The notes: generated by a model not told the origin, from the sequence alone. 64,000 nucleotides of DNA from Celeribacter indicus (GCF_000819565.1 NZ_CP004393.1:3472001-3536000), one strand, 5' to 3'; shown: positions 25,649-37,314, counted from the first letter of the stretch. Numbers and translations: made by a program.

Positions 25649-26400
25649 CAGAAATAGACCTCCGCGGCGGGAATGGTAAGCCTGCCCGACGGCGCGGCAA
25701 GGACGAGATTTCCGGCGCTGTCGATCCCCTCGAACGTGCCGTGATGCTCCTCGCGCAGGGTGCGCGCGCGGATCGGTTCGCCGAGCCGCGCCGCCCGCGC
25801 GAGCCAGGCCTCCCGGATCGGAGCAAAGCCGTAGGCGGTGAACTGCGCCTCCCAATGGGCGAAGGCGGGGGCGAGGATGTCGAGGAAGTCCTCGGGCGCG
25901 ACCCGCGCGCCGGTCTCGTGGACGAGCGACACGGGCGGCACCGCCCCCGGCTCGACATCCGCGGCACCGGGCGCGACGGCGAGGTTGATGCCGATGCCGA
26001 TGGCGAGATGCGCCGGCCCCCGTTCGAGCAGGATCCCCGCCACCTTGCCGCCGTTCAGCAGCACGTCGTTGGGCCATTTCAGCGCGAAGGGCGCGCTGCG
26101 CCCGGTCACGGTCACGAAGGCGTCGTAGAGCGCGAGGGAGGCGACGAAGCTGCGCAGGGCGACGCCCGCGGGCGCCTCTTTGGGGAACATGAGGAGGGTG
26201 GCGGCGAAATTGCCGGCGGGCATCGACCAGGGGCGGCCGCGCCGGCCATGCGCGGCGCTTTGCGACAGGGCGAGGATCCATTGCGGCAATGCGGAAGAGG
26301 CCGCGACGCGCGCGGCCTCCGACATCGTGCTGTCCACCGTGGGCAGGACGCGCCGCCCGACGCCGTCGGGCCAGCGCAGCGCGTCAGTTGACAAGTGCAT
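25648..26400 (-). CDS. birA: Biotin--[acetyl-CoA-carboxylase] ligase
   Basis: Joins biotin to the carrier protein of carboxylases via biotinoyl-AMP. 250 residues of catalytic and C-terminal domains only: the short form without a DNA-binding HTH, so it cannot be a repressor of the BirA type. The substrate loop [24 protein letters not shown] and GIGINLAV are present. It overlaps the 3' end of nuoN by 17 bp, which ties cofactor genes to the nuo transcript. Confidence 0.93.
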   Translation of the reverse strand: MHLSTDALRWPDGVGRRVLPTVDSTMSEAARVAASSALPQWILALSQSAAHGRRGRPWSMPAGNFAATLLMFPKEAPAGVALRSFVASLALYDAFVTVTGRSAPFALKWPNDVLLNGGKVAGILLERGPAHLAIGIGINLAVAPGAADVEPGAVPPVSLVHETGARVAPEDFLDILAPAFAHWEAQFTAYGFAPIREAWLARAARLGEPIRARTLREEHHGTFEGIDSAGNLVLAAPSGRLTIPAAEVYF

Positions 26401-27820
26401 CGGCCGCGATCGCCGCCATGGTTTCGACGCCGAACATGTTCACGATCCCCACGAGCATGATGAGCGCGCTCACCGTGAGCATTGCGAAGGCGACCGGATT
26501 GGACCCGGTGTCGAGCGGTTCGGTCTCCGCCCCGAAATACATGTAGTAGACGATGCGCAGGTAGTAGAAGGCGCCGATCACCGAGGCGATCACGCCCAGG
26601 ACCGCGAGCCAGCCGAGCCCCGCGCCCCAGGCCGCCTGGAGCACGGCGAGCTTGCCGAAGAAGCCGAGCATCGGCGGCACGCCGGCGAGCGAGAACATGA
26701 GGATGAGGAGCGCCAGCGCCTTCACCGGCGAGCTGCGCCAGTAGAGGTTGAGCGCGGAGAGATCCGTCACCGGCTGCCCGTCCCGTTCCATCGTGAGGAT
26801 GAAGGCGAAGGTGCCGATGTTCATCGCGATGTAGATCGCCATGTAGATCAGCGCCGATTGCACGCCCGCGGCATTCGCGGCAGCGAGCCCCATGAGCGCG
26901 AAGCCCATGTGGGTGATCGAGGAATAGGCCATCAGGCGCTTGATGTTCGTCTGCCCGATGCCGGCGAAGGCGCCCCAGAACATCGTCGCGACCGCGATCA
27001 CCGTGAGCACCTGCTGCCAGTCACCCGGAATGCCACCGAAGGCGTCGTGGAGCACGCGGGCGAAGAGGCCCATGGCCGCGAGTTTCGGCGCGGTGGCGAA
27101 GAAGGCGGTGGTGGGGGTCGGCGCGCCCTCGTAGACGTCCGGGGTCCACATGTGGAAGGGCACGGCGGAGACCTTGAACGCGAGCCCCGTCATGATGAAG
27201 ACGAGGCCGAAGAGCACGCCCAGCGGCACGTCGTCGCGCACCACGGTCAGGATGCCCTCGAAGGAGGTCGTGCCGGCGAACCCGTAGGTGAGCGAGGCGC
27301 CATAGAGCAGCAGGCCCGAGGAGAGCGAACCGAGCACGAAATACTTGAGGCCGGATTCGGTGGATTTCACGCTGTCGCGGCGGAAGGAGGCGATGACGTA
27401 GAGCGAGAGCGACATGAGCTCGAGCCCGAGATAGAGCGCCATGAGGTCTCCGGCGGAGACCATGACCATCATCCCGACCGTCGAGAACAGCACGAGGATC
27501 GGGTATTCGAATTTCGCGATGCCGCGCTTCACCATGAAGTCGAAGGACATCACCAGCACCGCCGCCCCCGCGAGCAGCACGCCGACCTTGGCGAAGCGCG
27601 AGAAGGCGTCGTCGATGAACATGCCGTCGAAGGCGCGATGGGTGCCGCCCGCGCCGAGCCCGATGATCAGCGCGATGAGGACGAAGACGGCCGCGGTGAG
27701 CCAGGTGACGGCGCCCGCGACCTTGTCCTTGCCGGTGTAGACGGCGACGAGCAGCGCCACCATGCCATAGGTGACCAGAAGGAACTCCGGCAGGACGATG
27801 GAGAAATCGGAAGAGGTCAT
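26384..27820 (-). CDS. nuoN: NADH-quinone oxidoreductase subunit N
   Basis: Antiporter-like membrane subunit of complex I, 478 residues with about 14 spans. The conserved proton-channel lysine/glutamate regions are visible around [16 protein letters not shown] (key glutamate after GL), and in [10 protein letters not shown] and [17 protein letters not shown]. It is the last nuo gene; its 3' end runs into birA. It starts 12 bp after nuoM. Proton transfer in the distal arm is the family role; nothing here departs from the usual length. Confidence 0.97.
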   Translation of the reverse strand: MTSSDFSIVLPEFLLVTYGMVALLVAVYTGKDKVAGAVTWLTAAVFVLIALIIGLGAGGTHRAFDGMFIDDAFSRFAKVGVLLAGAAVLVMSFDFMVKRGIAKFEYPILVLFSTVGMMVMVSAGDLMALYLGLELMSLSLYVIASFRRDSVKSTESGLKYFVLGSLSSGLLLYGASLTYGFAGTTSFEGILTVVRDDVPLGVLFGLVFIMTGLAFKVSAVPFHMWTPDVYEGAPTPTTAFFATAPKLAAMGLFARVLHDAFGGIPGDWQQVLTVIAVATMFWGAFAGIGQTNIKRLMAYSSITHMGFALMGLAAANAAGVQSALIYMAIYIAMNIGTFAFILTMERDGQPVTDLSALNLYWRSSPVKALALLILMFSLAGVPPMLGFFGKLAVLQAAWGAGLGWLAVLGVIASVIGAFYYLRIVYYMYFGAETEPLDTGSNPVAFAMLTVSALIMLVGIVNMFGVETMAAIAADALVN

Positions 27821-27832
27821 ATCCCTTGTCCC

Positions 27833-29371
27833 TCAGTGGCTTGCGACGTCTGCGGCCATCTCGGTCGGCAGCGCGGCGTTGTAATTGTCGATGAGCAGCT
27901 CGACGGACGGGCCGATGATGTCGGTCACCAGCGACGGGTAGACCCCGAGCAGGATCGTCATCGCGACGAGCGGGGCGAAGATCCATTTCTCCCGCGCGCT
28001 CATGTCGGAGATCGACTTCAGGCTTTCCTTGATGAGATCGCCGAGGACGACGCGGCGGTAGAGCCAGAGCGCATAGCCCGCCGAGAGGATCACGCCGGTC
28101 GCGGCGACCAGGGCGATCCAGGTGTTCGCCTGGAACATGCCCATGAGCGTCAGGAATTCCCCGATGAAGCCGGAGGTGCCCGGAAGGCCGACATTCGCCA
28201 TGGTGAAGAACAGGAAGACCGCCGCATAGGCCGGCATCCGGTTCACGAGCCCGCCGAAGGCGTCGATCTCGCGCGTGTGCATCCGGTCGTAGATCACGCC
28301 GACGCAGAGGAAGAGCGCGCCGGAGACGAAGCCGTGCGAGAGCATCTGGAAGATCGCACCCTCGACGCCCTGCTGGTTCATCACGAAGATCCCCGCCGTC
28401 ACGTAGCCCATGTGGGCGACGGAGGAATAGGCGATGAGCTTCTTCATGTCGCTCTGGACCAGCGCGACGAGCGAGGCATAGACGATGGCGATCACCGAGA
28501 GCCAGAGCACGAAGGTCGAGAGGTATTCGGAGGCGACCGGGAACATCGGAATGGAGAAGCGCAGGAAGCCGTAGCCGCCCATCTTCAGCAGGATCGCCGC
28601 CAGCACGACCGAGCCCGCCGTCGGCGCCTGGACGTGCGCGTCGGGAAGCCAGGTGTGCACCGGCCACATCGGCATCTTCACCGCGAAGCTGGCGAAGAAG
28701 GCGAGGAAGGCGAGCGTCTGGAACCCGCCGAAGACCGAGAAGCCGAGCACCTGGATCGTGTCGGAGGAGAAGTCGTGTTGCAGCAGTTGCACGATGTCGG
28801 TGGTGCCCGCGTCGATATACATCGCGATCATCGCCACCAGCATCAGCACCGAGCCGAGGAAGGTGTAGAGGAAGAACTTGAACGCCGCGTAGATGCGGTT
28901 CACCCCGCCCCAGATCCCGATGATGAGGAACATCGGAATGAGCCCGCCCTCGAAGAAGAGGTAGAAGAGGAACAGGTCGAGCGCCGCGAAGACGCCGAGC
29001 ATGAGCGTTTCCAGGAGCAGGAAGGCGATCATGTATTCCTTGACGCGCGTCGTCACGTCCCAGGCGGACCAGATCACCAGCGGCATGAGCGCGGTGGTGA
29101 GCATGATGAACAGGACGGAAATGCCGTCCACGCCCATCTTGTATTGCAGGCCCATGATCCAGTCGGCCTCCTCGACCATCTGGAAGCCCGTGTCGGAGGG
29201 ATCGAAGCCGAAGAGGATGAAGAGCGACACCAGGAAGGTGATGATCGTCGCGAAGAGGGCGAGGCGCTTGGCGTTGAGTTGGGCGGTCTCGTCGTCGCCG
29301 CGCAGGAAGAGCGCGAGGACGAGCGCGGCCACCGTCGGAAGGAAGGTGACGAAGGAGAGGACGTTATCCAT
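27833..29371 (-). CDS. nuoM: NADH-quinone oxidoreductase subunit M
   Basis: Antiporter-like subunit of the complex I membrane arm, 512 residues and about 14 membrane helices. The catalytic glutamate lies in [14 protein letters not shown], and the lysine-bearing helix in [26 protein letters not shown] marks the other channel half. The ATG at 29371 shares its last base with the nuoL stop, so longer upstream frames inside nuoL are discarded. It is followed closely by nuoN. Confidence 0.97.
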   Translation of the reverse strand: MDNVLSFVTFLPTVAALVLALFLRGDDETAQLNAKRLALFATIITFLVSLFILFGFDPSDTGFQMVEEADWIMGLQYKMGVDGISVLFIMLTTALMPLVIWSAWDVTTRVKEYMIAFLLLETLMLGVFAALDLFLFYLFFEGGLIPMFLIIGIWGGVNRIYAAFKFFLYTFLGSVLMLVAMIAMYIDAGTTDIVQLLQHDFSSDTIQVLGFSVFGGFQTLAFLAFFASFAVKMPMWPVHTWLPDAHVQAPTAGSVVLAAILLKMGGYGFLRFSIPMFPVASEYLSTFVLWLSVIAIVYASLVALVQSDMKKLIAYSSVAHMGYVTAGIFVMNQQGVEGAIFQMLSHGFVSGALFLCVGVIYDRMHTREIDAFGGLVNRMPAYAAVFLFFTMANVGLPGTSGFIGEFLTLMGMFQANTWIALVAATGVILSAGYALWLYRRVVLGDLIKESLKSISDMSAREKWIFAPLVAMTILLGVYPSLVTDIIGPSVELLIDNYNAALPTEMAADVASH

Positions 29372-31476
29372 CAGTTCGTCCCTCCCGCGATCGACATCCA
29401 GGTAATCAAGATCACAATCCCCAGAACCATGCTGAACGCATAAGTGAAGATGAAGCCCGACTGCGCACGGCCCGCGAGCCGCGTGAAGAAGGGCACGATG
29501 CCCATGGCGACGCCGTTGATCACGCCGTCGATGGTGCGCTCGTCGCCGCGTTTCCACAGGACGCGGCCGAGGCCGAGCGCCGGACGCACGAAGATCACGT
29601 CATAGACCTCGTCGAAATACCACTTGTTGAGCAGGAAGCGGTAGGCGACCGGCTGGCTCGCGGCGAGGCGTCGCGGCGTCGCGGGGCTCCAGATGTAGAA
29701 CCACAGCGCCGTGATCAGGCCGATCAGCATGGCGATGAAGGGCGAGACCTTGACCCAGGTCGGGACATGGTGCGCATCGTCGAGCACGGTGTTCTCCGGC
29801 CCGATGAAGATGGCGCCCGTGACCGCCGCCTCCGCGGAATGGTCCGCCTCGACGCCTTCGGCGACGATCGTGTCCTCGTCCTGCGTTTGCAGAAGCTCGA
29901 GATCGCCTTCGCCGGCGCCCTCGCCTTCCGCGACGGTCTCCTCGGCGTGGTGCGGCAGGCCGAAGAATTCGGTGAACCGGTCATGGTCGCCGAAGAAGGC
30001 GTTGTACCAGATCATCCCGCCGAAGATCGCGCCGAGCGAGAGCGCGCCGATCGGGATCAGCATCACGAGCGGGCTTTCATGGGCGTGTTCATGGGCATGG
30101 TGGTCGCCGCGTTCCTTGCCGAAGAAGGTGAGGAAGATCAGGCGCCAGGAGTAGAAGGAGGTGAAGAGCGCCGCGATCACCAGCATCCAGAAGGCATAGC
30201 CGACGCCGGAGGCATAGGCGCTCTCGACGATCGCGTCCTTGGACAGGTAGCCGGCAAAGCCGATATGGGTGAGCGGGATGCCGACGCCGGTGATGGCGAG
30301 CGTGCCGATCACCATCATCCAGAAGGTGAAGGGGATCTTCTTGCGCAGCGCGCCGTAGTTGCGCATGTCCTGTTCGTGGTGCATCGCGGTGATGACCGAG
30401 CCCGCGCCGAGGAAGAGCATCGCCTTGAAGAAGGCGTGGGTCAGCAGGTGGAACATCGCCGGGCCGTAGGCGCCGGCGCCCGCGGCAACGAACATGTAGC
30501 CGAGCTGCGAACAGGTCGAATAGGCGATGACGCGCTTGATGTCGTTCTGCACGAGGCCGACGGTGGCCGCGAAGAAGGCGGTCGAGGCGCCGATATAGAT
30601 CACGAAGGTCTGCGCGGCCGGCGCATATTCAAAGATCGGCGACATGCGGCAGACGAGGAAGACGCCCGCGGTCACCATGGTGGCGGCGTGGATGAGCGCG
30701 GAGACCGGGGTCGGGCCTTCCATCGCGTCGGGAAGCCAGGTGTGCAGGAAGAGCTGCGCCGATTTTCCCATCGCGCCGACGAAGAGCAGGAAGGCGATCA
30801 GGTTCGCCGCGTTCCATTCGGTCCAGAGGAAGTGCAGCTGCGTGTCCGCGAGCGCCGCCCCCTGGGCGAAGATTTCGTCGAAGCGCACGCTGTCCGTGAG
30901 GAAGAACAGCGCCGCGATGCCGAGGATGAAGCCGAAATCGCCCACCCGGTTGACGATGAACGCCTTCATCGAGGCCGCGCCCGCCGAGGGTTTCCTGAAA
31001 TAGAATCCGATCAGCAGGTAGGAGGCGAGGCCGACGCCCTCCCAGCCGAAGAACATCTGGATGAGGTTGTCGGCGGTCACCAGCATCAGCATGGCGAAGG
31101 TGAAGAGCGACAGGTAGGCGAAGAAGCGCGCCCGGTAGGGCTCGTCATGGCCGAAGTTCTCGTCATGGGCCATGTAGCCCAGCGAATACATGTGCACGAG
31201 GGCGGAGACCGTGTTCACCACGATCAGCATGATCGCGGTCAGCCGGTCGAGGCGGATGCCCCAGTCCGCGGTGAGCGAACCGCTGTCGAGCCAGCGCAGC
31301 ACGGTGACGTGTTCGGTCGTCCCGTCGAAGGTCAGGAAGACGATCCAGCTCAGGATCGCGGCGAGGAACAGAAGGCCGGTCGTCAGATATTGCGCCGCCT
31401 TCTCTCCGATCAGCCGCCAGCCGAAGCCCGCGATGACGGCGCCGACGAGCGGCGCGAAGAGGATGATCGTTTCCAT
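29371..31476 (-). CDS. nuoL: NADH-quinone oxidoreductase subunit L with an acidic, His-rich loop insert
   Basis: Largest antiporter-like subunit; its long lateral helix couples the membrane arm. 701 residues, longer than the E. coli protein (about 610). The core shows [38 protein letters not shown], and [11 protein letters not shown]. The extra length lies in residues ~460-580: a histidine-rich stretch (HHAHEHAHE) then a loop dense in Glu and Asp. Related Rhodobacterales NuoL proteins are also long. The loop could bind metal, but this is inference. Confidence 0.96.
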   Translation of the reverse strand: METIILFAPLVGAVIAGFGWRLIGEKAAQYLTTGLLFLAAILSWIVFLTFDGTTEHVTVLRWLDSGSLTADWGIRLDRLTAIMLIVVNTVSALVHMYSLGYMAHDENFGHDEPYRARFFAYLSLFTFAMLMLVTADNLIQMFFGWEGVGLASYLLIGFYFRKPSAGAASMKAFIVNRVGDFGFILGIAALFFLTDSVRFDEIFAQGAALADTQLHFLWTEWNAANLIAFLLFVGAMGKSAQLFLHTWLPDAMEGPTPVSALIHAATMVTAGVFLVCRMSPIFEYAPAAQTFVIYIGASTAFFAATVGLVQNDIKRVIAYSTCSQLGYMFVAAGAGAYGPAMFHLLTHAFFKAMLFLGAGSVITAMHHEQDMRNYGALRKKIPFTFWMMVIGTLAITGVGIPLTHIGFAGYLSKDAIVESAYASGVGYAFWMLVIAALFTSFYSWRLIFLTFFGKERGDHHAHEHAHESPLVMLIPIGALSLGAIFGGMIWYNAFFGDHDRFTEFFGLPHHAEETVAEGEGAGEGDLELLQTQDEDTIVAEGVEADHSAEAAVTGAIFIGPENTVLDDAHHVPTWVKVSPFIAMLIGLITALWFYIWSPATPRRLAASQPVAYRFLLNKWYFDEVYDVIFVRPALGLGRVLWKRGDERTIDGVINGVAMGIVPFFTRLAGRAQSGFIFTYAFSMVLGIVILITWMSIAGGTN

Positions 31477-31481
31477 GCCTG

Positions 31482-31787
31482 TTACCCTTTCATCACGTTG
31501 ACGTCCTGGACGTCGATCGTGCCGCGGTTGCGGAAGAAGCTCACGAGGATCGCGAGGCCGATGGCCGCCTCGGCGGCCGCGACGGTGAGCACGAGCATCG
31601 TGAAGATCTGTCCCGTCAGATCCCCCAGGAAGGAGGAGAAGGCGACCAGGTTGATATTGACCGACAGCAGGATCATCTCGATGGACATCAGGATGATGAT
31701 GACGTTCTTGCGGTTCAGGAAAAGACCGAAGATGCCGATGACAAACAGCGCGCCCGCGACTGTCAGGTAATGTTCAAGTCCGACCAT
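31482..31787 (-). CDS. nuoK: NADH-quinone oxidoreductase subunit K
   Basis: 101-residue, three-span membrane subunit of complex I. The two buried glutamates needed for coupling lie in [13 protein letters not shown] and [13 protein letters not shown]. Length and spans match the family exactly. It lies between nuoJ (97-bp gap with a hairpin) and nuoL (5-bp gap). Confidence 0.97.
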   Translation of the reverse strand: MVGLEHYLTVAGALFVIGIFGLFLNRKNVIIILMSIEMILLSVNINLVAFSSFLGDLTGQIFTMLVLTVAAAEAAIGLAILVSFFRNRGTIDVQDVNVMKG

Positions 31788-31836
31788 GTCGTCCCTCAGT
31801 TCTTGTTCTCTCGCCGCACTCTGGCGGCCTTCGTCG

Positions 31837-31860
31837 CGGGGCGGCCCGGCTGTCGCCCCG
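31837..31860. other. Intercistronic hairpin between nuoJ and nuoK
   Basis: CGGGGCG (31837-31843) pairs with CGCCCCG (31854-31860) around a 10-base loop, in the only sizeable gap (97 bp) in the middle of the nuo string. It has no T-run, so it is more likely an mRNA-processing or stabilising element than a terminator. Confidence 0.5.
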
Positions 31861-31884
31861 TGAAATCTTGGCTGCGGGCGGGGC

Positions 31885-32499
31885 TCAGAGCCCCTGCCCC
31901 GGCTTCACGTCCTTGATCTGCATCGCCTCGCCCGGATCGCGATACATCTGCGCGAGCACGTTCTGGCGCTTCACGTCGGAGCGGTGGCGCAGCGTGAGCA
32001 CGATCGCCCCGATCATCGAGACCAGGAGCACGAGACCCGCGAGCTGGAAGAGCATCAGGTATTTGTCGTACATCAGCAGCCCGAGCGCGGCGGTGTTGTG
32101 CACCTCCGCGGTATCCGGCGTCACCGAGCGGCGCAGCCCCTCCGCGCCCTCCGCGACGGTCCAGTCCCCGAAGGCCAGCCCCAGCTGCATCAGCAGGACC
32201 GCCCCGATCAGCAGCGCGAAGGGCAGGTATTTCGCCATCCCCGCCTTCAGCTCCGCGAAATCGACGTCGAGCATCATCACGACGAAGAGGAACAGCACCA
32301 TGACCGCGCCGACATAGACGATGATCAGGAGCATGGCGACGAATTCCGCGCCCAGCAGCACGAAGAGCCCGGCCGCCGACAGGAAGGTCAGGATGAGCCA
32401 GAGCACCGAATGCACCGGGTTCTTCGCGACCACCGTGAAGGTGCCGGCCGCCAGTATCAGGATGGCGAAACAATAGAATGCGAAATCCGCGACAGTCAT
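31885..32499 (-). CDS. nuoJ: NADH-quinone oxidoreductase subunit J
   Basis: 204-residue membrane subunit with five spans. The third helix with [17 protein letters not shown], which contains the glycine/pi-bulge region that twists during turnover, is clear, as is the N-terminal [11 protein letters not shown]. Its ATG overlaps the stop of the inserted carboxymuconolactone decarboxylase-like gene (ATGA), so that foreign-looking gene is coupled to nuoJ translation. Confidence 0.96.
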   Translation of the reverse strand: MTVADFAFYCFAILILAAGTFTVVAKNPVHSVLWLILTFLSAAGLFVLLGAEFVAMLLIIVYVGAVMVLFLFVVMMLDVDFAELKAGMAKYLPFALLIGAVLLMQLGLAFGDWTVAEGAEGLRRSVTPDTAEVHNTAALGLLMYDKYLMLFQLAGLVLLVSMIGAIVLTLRHRSDVKRQNVLAQMYRDPGEAMQIKDVKPGQGL

Positions 32500-32903
32500 T
32501 CACTGTCCTCCTGCGTCTCGGAGAAGACGCCCTGCGCCAACTCCAGTGCCTTTGACATCGCCGGGACGCCGCCCAGCATTGACATTTGATAGATCACTTC
32601 CGCGATCTCTTTTTTCGTCGCCCCCGCCTCGAGCGCGTGGCGGACCGTCATCTTGAACGGGATCTCCGCCTGCGCCCCCTGGGCGGTGAGCCCCGCGAGG
32701 ATCACCAGGAGCCGCGTCTTGCTGTCGAGCCCGTCGGGGTTGAAGGCATTGCCCCAGAGCATGTCCATCTGCGCCTTGGTCATGGTCGGGAAGAGCTTGT
32801 CGAACGCGGGCACCTGAAAATTCTGGAGCGCCGGGTTGAAGGCAGCGGCCATCTTCTGGCTCTGCTCCATCATCTCTCCGAACATCTTGGCGAAATCGGT
32901 CAT
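32496..32903 (-). CDS. Carboxymuconolactone decarboxylase (AhpD-fold) family protein inside the nuo cluster
   Basis: 135-residue all-helical protein of the CMD/AhpD superfamily. [18 protein letters not shown] and [21 protein letters not shown] are the superfamily core. The CxxC pair used by AhpD-type peroxidases is absent, so it is not a thiol peroxidase; any lactone decarboxylase role is unproven. It lies between nuoI and nuoJ and overlaps nuoJ by 4 bp. Co-expression with complex I is almost certain; a stabilising or assembly role is speculation. Confidence 0.82.
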   Translation of the reverse strand: MTDFAKMFGEMMEQSQKMAAAFNPALQNFQVPAFDKLFPTMTKAQMDMLWGNAFNPDGLDSKTRLLVILAGLTAQGAQAEIPFKMTVRHALEAGATKKEIAEVIYQMSMLGGVPAMSKALELAQGVFSETQEDSE

Positions 32904-32918
32904 GCGCGGGTCACATCC

Positions 32919-33410
32919 TCAGCGATAGGGAGCGTCGAGCTCGAGATTGCGCGCGATCTCCGCCTCCCAGCGGGCACCGTTGTCGAGAAGCTTCTGCTTG
33001 TCGTAGAACAGCTCCTCCCGCGTCTCGGTCGAGAATTCGAAATTCGGTCCTTCGACGATCGCATCCACCGGGCAGGCCTCCTGGCAGAAGCCGCAGTAGA
33101 TACATTTCGTCATGTCGATGTCGTAGCGCGTGGTGCGGCGCGAGCCGTCCTCGCGCGGTTCGGCGTCGATGGTGATCGCCTGCGCCGGACAGATCGCCTC
33201 GCAGAGCTTGCAGGCGATGCAGCGTTCCTCTCCGTTGGGATAGCGGCGCAGCGCGTGCTCGCCGCGGAAGCGCGGCGAGAGCGGGCCCTTTTCATGCGGG
33301 TAGTTGATCGTCGCCTTGGGGGCGAAGAAATAGCGCAGCCCGATTTTGAAACCGGTCCAGATGTCGGTCATCAGGAAGTATTTGGCTGCGCGGGTGTAAT
33401 CGAGCGCCAT
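32919..33410 (-). CDS. nuoI: NADH-quinone oxidoreductase subunit I
   Basis: Peripheral-arm subunit carrying clusters N6a and N6b, 163 residues. Two ferredoxin motifs are intact: [12 protein letters not shown] and [12 protein letters not shown]. The N-terminal amphipathic helix that rests on NuoH is present, as is the [10 protein letters not shown] context. It starts 3 bp after nuoH and is followed by the CMD-like gene. Confidence 0.97.
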   Translation of the reverse strand: MALDYTRAAKYFLMTDIWTGFKIGLRYFFAPKATINYPHEKGPLSPRFRGEHALRRYPNGEERCIACKLCEAICPAQAITIDAEPREDGSRRTTRYDIDMTKCIYCGFCQEACPVDAIVEGPNFEFSTETREELFYDKQKLLDNGARWEAEIARNLELDAPYR

Positions 33411-33413
33411 GGA

Positions 33414-34454
33414 TCAGCCTCCAATCGCCCAGCGGGCATAGGCCCCGCCGAAGACTTCGAATTTTGCAAGGAACGCGACCAGGACGACCCAGAAGAGCGA
33501 GAGCGGGAGGAAGACCTTCCAGCCGATGCGCATCAGCTGGTCGTAGCGGTAGCGCGGCACGATGGCTTTCACCATCGCGAAGATGAAGAAGGCCACGAGC
33601 ATCTTGAGAACGAACCACAGGATGCCGTCGGGCAGGCCCGGAATGGGCGACAGCCAGCCGCCGAAGAACAGGAGCGAGACGAGCGCGCACATCAGCACCA
33701 CCGCCATCAGCTCGCCGATCATGAACAGCAGGAAGGGCGTCGAGGAATATTCGACCTGGTAGCCCGCGACGAGTTCGGATTCCGCCTCCGGCAGGTCGAA
33801 GGGCGGGCGGTTGGTCTCCGCAAGGGCGGAGACGAAGAACAGCACGACCATCGGCAGATGCGGCAGCCAGTACCAGGAGAAGAGGCCATAGCTCCCCTTC
33901 TGCGCCATGACGATGTCGCCGAGGTTGAGCGACCCGGTGGAGATGATCACGCCGATGATGATGAGGCCGATGGAGACCTCGTAGGAGATCATCTGCGCCG
34001 CCGAGCGCAGCGAGCCCAGGAACGGGTATTTCGAGTTCGACGCCCAGCCGCCCATGATCACGCCGTAGACCTCGAGCGAGGAGATCGCGAAGATGTAGAG
34101 GATCGCGACGTTGATGTCGGAGACCACCCAGCCGTCGTTCCAGGGAATCACGACCCAGGCGATGCAGGCGGTGACGAAGGTGATCATCGGCGCGAGGTAG
34201 AAGACGAACTTGTCCGCCCCGGCCGGCACCACCACCTCCTTGACGAGGTACTTGATGAAGTCCGCGAAGGACTGCAACAGGCCGAAGATACCGACGATAT
34301 TCGGCCCCTTGCGCATCTGGACCGCGGCCCAGATCTTGCGGTCGCCGTACATCAGAAAGGCGAGGGCCACGAAGAGCGGCACGAGGACCAGCAAGATCTG
34401 CCCGAGCGTGAGCAGAAAGATCCCCAGATTTGTTGTCGTGAAAAATTCGACCAT
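33414..34454 (-). CDS. nuoH: NADH-quinone oxidoreductase subunit H
   Basis: 346-residue, eight-span subunit that forms the quinone chamber at the arm junction. Conserved loops include [32 protein letters not shown] and [23 protein letters not shown]. Length and spans are normal. It follows the small lipoprotein gene that separates it from nuoG (14-bp gap). Confidence 0.97.
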   Translation of the reverse strand: MVEFFTTTNLGIFLLTLGQILLVLVPLFVALAFLMYGDRKIWAAVQMRKGPNIVGIFGLLQSFADFIKYLVKEVVVPAGADKFVFYLAPMITFVTACIAWVVIPWNDGWVVSDINVAILYIFAISSLEVYGVIMGGWASNSKYPFLGSLRSAAQMISYEVSIGLIIIGVIISTGSLNLGDIVMAQKGSYGLFSWYWLPHLPMVVLFFVSALAETNRPPFDLPEAESELVAGYQVEYSSTPFLLFMIGELMAVVLMCALVSLLFFGGWLSPIPGLPDGILWFVLKMLVAFFIFAMVKAIVPRYRYDQLMRIGWKVFLPLSLFWVVLVAFLAKFEVFGGAYARWAIGG

Positions 34455-34468
34455 GTCGTCCTAGCCTT

Positions 34469-34894
34469 TCACACCGTCGGTATTCCGTTGTCCCGGCAGT
34501 TCGCGACGACGACTTCGGCGTCGAGCTGGCGCAAACCGTCGGGGAGCGCTGGCGAGATGGTGTAAACAGCATCCGCGCGCCAAATTCCACCCTCTTGTGC
34601 GACATTCGTGCGCACATGACGCGCAAACCCGTATCCCCGGATCAGCGCATATTGCGCGGCGGCGCAATCCGCATAGGCCACCACGTTTTCCCTGGCGCCC
34701 TCGCCCCGTGCCGCGACGAAGAAATTCACCAGATCGCCGTCCAGAAGACGTGTCTCCACGCCCAGATAGTCGCTCTGCGCCCGCACGCCGGGATCGGCCG
34801 CACCCTCCGGCGCGGCGCAGGCGGAGACCTGTGCCAGCGCCGTCAGGGCGAGCGCGGCCGTCGCCGCGGGATATGCGGGCGCCGCGGCCATCAT
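34469..34894 (-). CDS. Small lipoprotein gene between nuoG and nuoH
   Basis: 141-residue predicted lipoprotein: signal peptide of about 25 residues, lipobox VSAC (Cys26), then a compact domain with [36 protein letters not shown] (residues ~55-90) and a second short strand region. It has four or so cysteines in the mature part counting C26. I do not recognise the family, but small exported proteins at this place in nuo clusters occur in Rhodobacterales. It overlaps the nuoG stop by 4 bp. A periplasmic lipoprotein is an odd product for complex I, a cytoplasmic-side enzyme. Confidence 0.75.
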   Translation of the reverse strand: MMAAAPAYPAATAALALTALAQVSACAAPEGAADPGVRAQSDYLGVETRLLDGDLVNFFVAARGEGARENVVAYADCAAAQYALIRGYGFARHVRTNVAQEGGIWRADAVYTISPALPDGLRQLDAEVVVANCRDNGIPTV

Positions 34895-36912
34895 TCGGCG
34901 GCCACCGGCGCCGCGTCGCGCGCCTTCGCCATGGCCGAGAGTTCGGCCATCAGCACCGAGGCGCGCGCGATCGGGTTGGTGAGGTAGAAATCCTTCACCG
35001 CGTTGCGGAAGCTCGCCTTGCCGAGCGGCGCGGCCGGAAGCGGCAGCCATTCGTTCTCCGCCACCGTGTCGATCTGCGACAGGTGCGGCACCTCCGCGAT
35101 CAGCGCGTTGCGCAGCTGCGCGAGCGAATCGTAGGGCAGTTGCGCCCCCGCCTCGGCCGAGAGCGCCCGCAGGATCGCCCAGTTCTCCTTTGCCTCTCCC
35201 GGCGGGAAGGCGGCGCGCAGCGCGAGCTGCGGACGGCCCTCGAGGTTCACGAAGAGCCCGTTCTCCTCGGTATAGGCCGCGCCCGGCAGGATCACGTCGG
35301 CGCGGTGTGCGCCGCGGTCGCCATGCGAGCCCTGGTAGATCACGAAGGCGCCGTCCCCGATCTCGACCTCGTCCGCGCCGAGGTTGTAGATCACCTCGGC
35401 CCCGTCGAGCGCCGCGCTCAGCCCGCCCTCGGTCGTCGCATCCACATCCATCGCCCCCACGCGGGAGGCGGCGGTGTGCAGGATCATCAGGCGCGAATTG
35501 GTGGCCTCTGCGATCTGCATCGCGGTGGAGAGAACGGCCTCGCCATCGGCCTCGCCGATCGCGCCCGCGCCGACGATGATCAGCGATTGCGTCGCCTTCG
35601 TCTCCTCGGAGATCTCCTCGTCCAGAAGCGATTGCAGCGCCGCGCGGTCGGTGCCGATATGGTCGTAGCCATAGGTCAGGTCGACCGCCTCGCCCACCAG
35701 CCCGACCTGCGCGCCCTTCGCCCAGGCCTTGCGGATCCGCGCGTTGAGCACCGGCGCCTCGTCGCGCGGGTTGCTGCCGATCATCAGGATCATCTGCGCG
35801 TCGTCGATATCCTCGATCCGGGCGGTGCCGGCATAGGCCGCACGGTTGCCCGCCGGAAGGCGCGCACCGTCGGTGCGGCATTCGACCGAGCCGCCGAGCC
35901 CCTCGACCAGCCCCTTGAGCGCATAGACCGCCTCGACGGGGGCGAGATCGCCGACGAGCCCCGCGACCTTCTTGCCCTTCATCGCGGCCGCGGCCGCCCC
36001 GAGCGCCTCCGCCCAGGTGGCGGGCTTCAGCTTCCCGTCGCGGCGCACATAGGGCCGGTCGAGGCGCTGGCGGCGCAGGCCGTCCCAGACGAAGCGCGTC
36101 TTGTCGGAGATCCACTCCTCGTTCACCGCGTCATGGTTGCGCGGCAGGATGCGCATGACCTCGCGCCCCTTCGTGTCCACGCGGATATTCGCCCCCATCG
36201 CGTCCATGACGTCGATCGTCTCCGTCTTCGTCAGCTCCCAGGGACGCGCGGTGAAGGCATAGGGCTTCGAGGTCAGCGCGCCGACCGGACAGAGGTCGAT
36301 GATGTTGCCCTGAAGGTTCGAATGCAGCGTCTCGTTGAGATAGCTCGTGATCTCGCTGTCCTCGCCCCGGCCCGTCTGGCCCATCTGGGTGATCCCCGCG
36401 ACCTCGGTCGTGAAGCGCACGCAGCGGGTGCAGGAGATGCAGCGCGTCATCGTCGTCGCGACGAGCGGCCCGAGGTTCAGGTCCTCGGTCGCGCGCTTCG
36501 GCTCGCGGTAGCGCGAGAAATCGACGCCATAGGCCATCGCCTGGTCCTGGAGGTCGCATTCGCCGCCCTGGTCGCAGATCGGGCAGTCGAGCGGGTGGTT
36601 GATGAGCAGGAATTCCATCACCCCCTCGCGCGCCTTCTTCACCATCGGCGAATTGGTCTTCACCACCGGCGGCTGGCCTTCCGGTCCCGGACGCAGGTCC
36701 TTGATCTGCATCGCACAGGAGGCGGCGGGCTTCGGCGGTCCGCCCACGACCTCGACGAGGCACATGCGGCAGTTGCCCGCGATGGACAGCCGTTCGTGAT
36801 AGCAGAACCGCGGCACCTCGATCCCGGCCACTTCGCAGGCCTGGAGGATCGTCATGGCCGGATCGACCTCGATCTCGTTCCCGTCAATGATGATTTTGCG
36901 CGTATCTGCCAT
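34891..36912 (-). CDS. nuoG: NADH-quinone oxidoreductase subunit G
   Basis: 673-residue iron-sulfur subunit. N-terminal 2Fe-2S ligands are in [19 protein letters not shown], then the His-Cys3 cluster near [15 protein letters not shown], then 4Fe-4S ligands in [16 protein letters not shown]; the rest is a molybdopterin-oxidoreductase-like fold without cofactor. It is shorter than the E. coli subunit (about 900) but normal for alphaproteobacteria. The start at 36912 follows the DUF5333 genes; the stop overlaps the lipoprotein start. Confidence 0.97.
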   Translation of the reverse strand: MADTRKIIIDGNEIEVDPAMTILQACEVAGIEVPRFCYHERLSIAGNCRMCLVEVVGGPPKPAASCAMQIKDLRPGPEGQPPVVKTNSPMVKKAREGVMEFLLINHPLDCPICDQGGECDLQDQAMAYGVDFSRYREPKRATEDLNLGPLVATTMTRCISCTRCVRFTTEVAGITQMGQTGRGEDSEITSYLNETLHSNLQGNIIDLCPVGALTSKPYAFTARPWELTKTETIDVMDAMGANIRVDTKGREVMRILPRNHDAVNEEWISDKTRFVWDGLRRQRLDRPYVRRDGKLKPATWAEALGAAAAAMKGKKVAGLVGDLAPVEAVYALKGLVEGLGGSVECRTDGARLPAGNRAAYAGTARIEDIDDAQMILMIGSNPRDEAPVLNARIRKAWAKGAQVGLVGEAVDLTYGYDHIGTDRAALQSLLDEEISEETKATQSLIIVGAGAIGEADGEAVLSTAMQIAEATNSRLMILHTAASRVGAMDVDATTEGGLSAALDGAEVIYNLGADEVEIGDGAFVIYQGSHGDRGAHRADVILPGAAYTEENGLFVNLEGRPQLALRAAFPPGEAKENWAILRALSAEAGAQLPYDSLAQLRNALIAEVPHLSQIDTVAENEWLPLPAAPLGKASFRNAVKDFYLTNPIARASVLMAELSAMAKARDAAPVAAE

Positions 36913-36918
36913 AGGAGA

Positions 36919-37314
36919 TCACCTGTTCTTCATGAGTTTGCCGAGCGGGGAGCGCGCGGCAATCTGCGCTTTGCCGAAGGCGCACATCGCCTCCGTGTTC
37001 CGTTTCTCGACGCCGTTGGCGGCGAAGAATGCGTCCGACTCGCGCGACAGCTCGGCCAGATAGGCCGGGTCCTGGAGCGCCTGCACCTCGTCGGCGCCAT
37101 ATCCCTTTTCGGTGATGCGGGCCAACATGGACTTCGCCTGTGCGTTCACCTGCCGGGTGCGCGGCGCGAGGCCCGGACAGAGGGAGGTCAGTTCGGTAAC
37201 GATCATGTTCTCGATCATCACGGACTTGATTTCGGGATCTTCGGTGATCGGCGCGGCGGAGGCCGGTGCGGCCATCAACGCGATCAGCGCGGGATATGCA
37301 AGGTGCCGGATCAT
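36919..37314 (-). CDS. DUF5333 family exported protein, second of two tandem paralogues
   Basis: 131 residues: signal peptide (cleavage likely at ASA-AP, about residue 20), then a helical domain. LTSLCPGLAPRTRQVNAQ, KGYGADEVQAL and the C-terminal MCAFGKAQIAARSPLGKLMKNR correspond position by position to the upstream neighbour. DUF5333 proteins are known mainly from Rhodobacterales nuo clusters and have no assigned role. The ATG overlaps the neighbour's stop (ATGA). Two conserved cysteines (in SLCP and MCAF) could form a disulfide. Confidence 0.8.
   Translation of the reverse strand: MIRHLAYPALIALMAAPASAAPITEDPEIKSVMIENMIVTELTSLCPGLAPRTRQVNAQAKSMLARITEKGYGADEVQALQDPAYLAELSRESDAFFAANGVEKRNTEAMCAFGKAQIAARSPLGKLMKNR

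Noticed and set aside
26180-29443. A 1,087-codon plus-strand open frame antisense to birA, nuoN and nuoM.
   Set aside because: The product is His/Arg/Glu/Asp-rich, typical of the antisense shadow of GC-rich membrane-protein genes. The minus-strand genes are certain.
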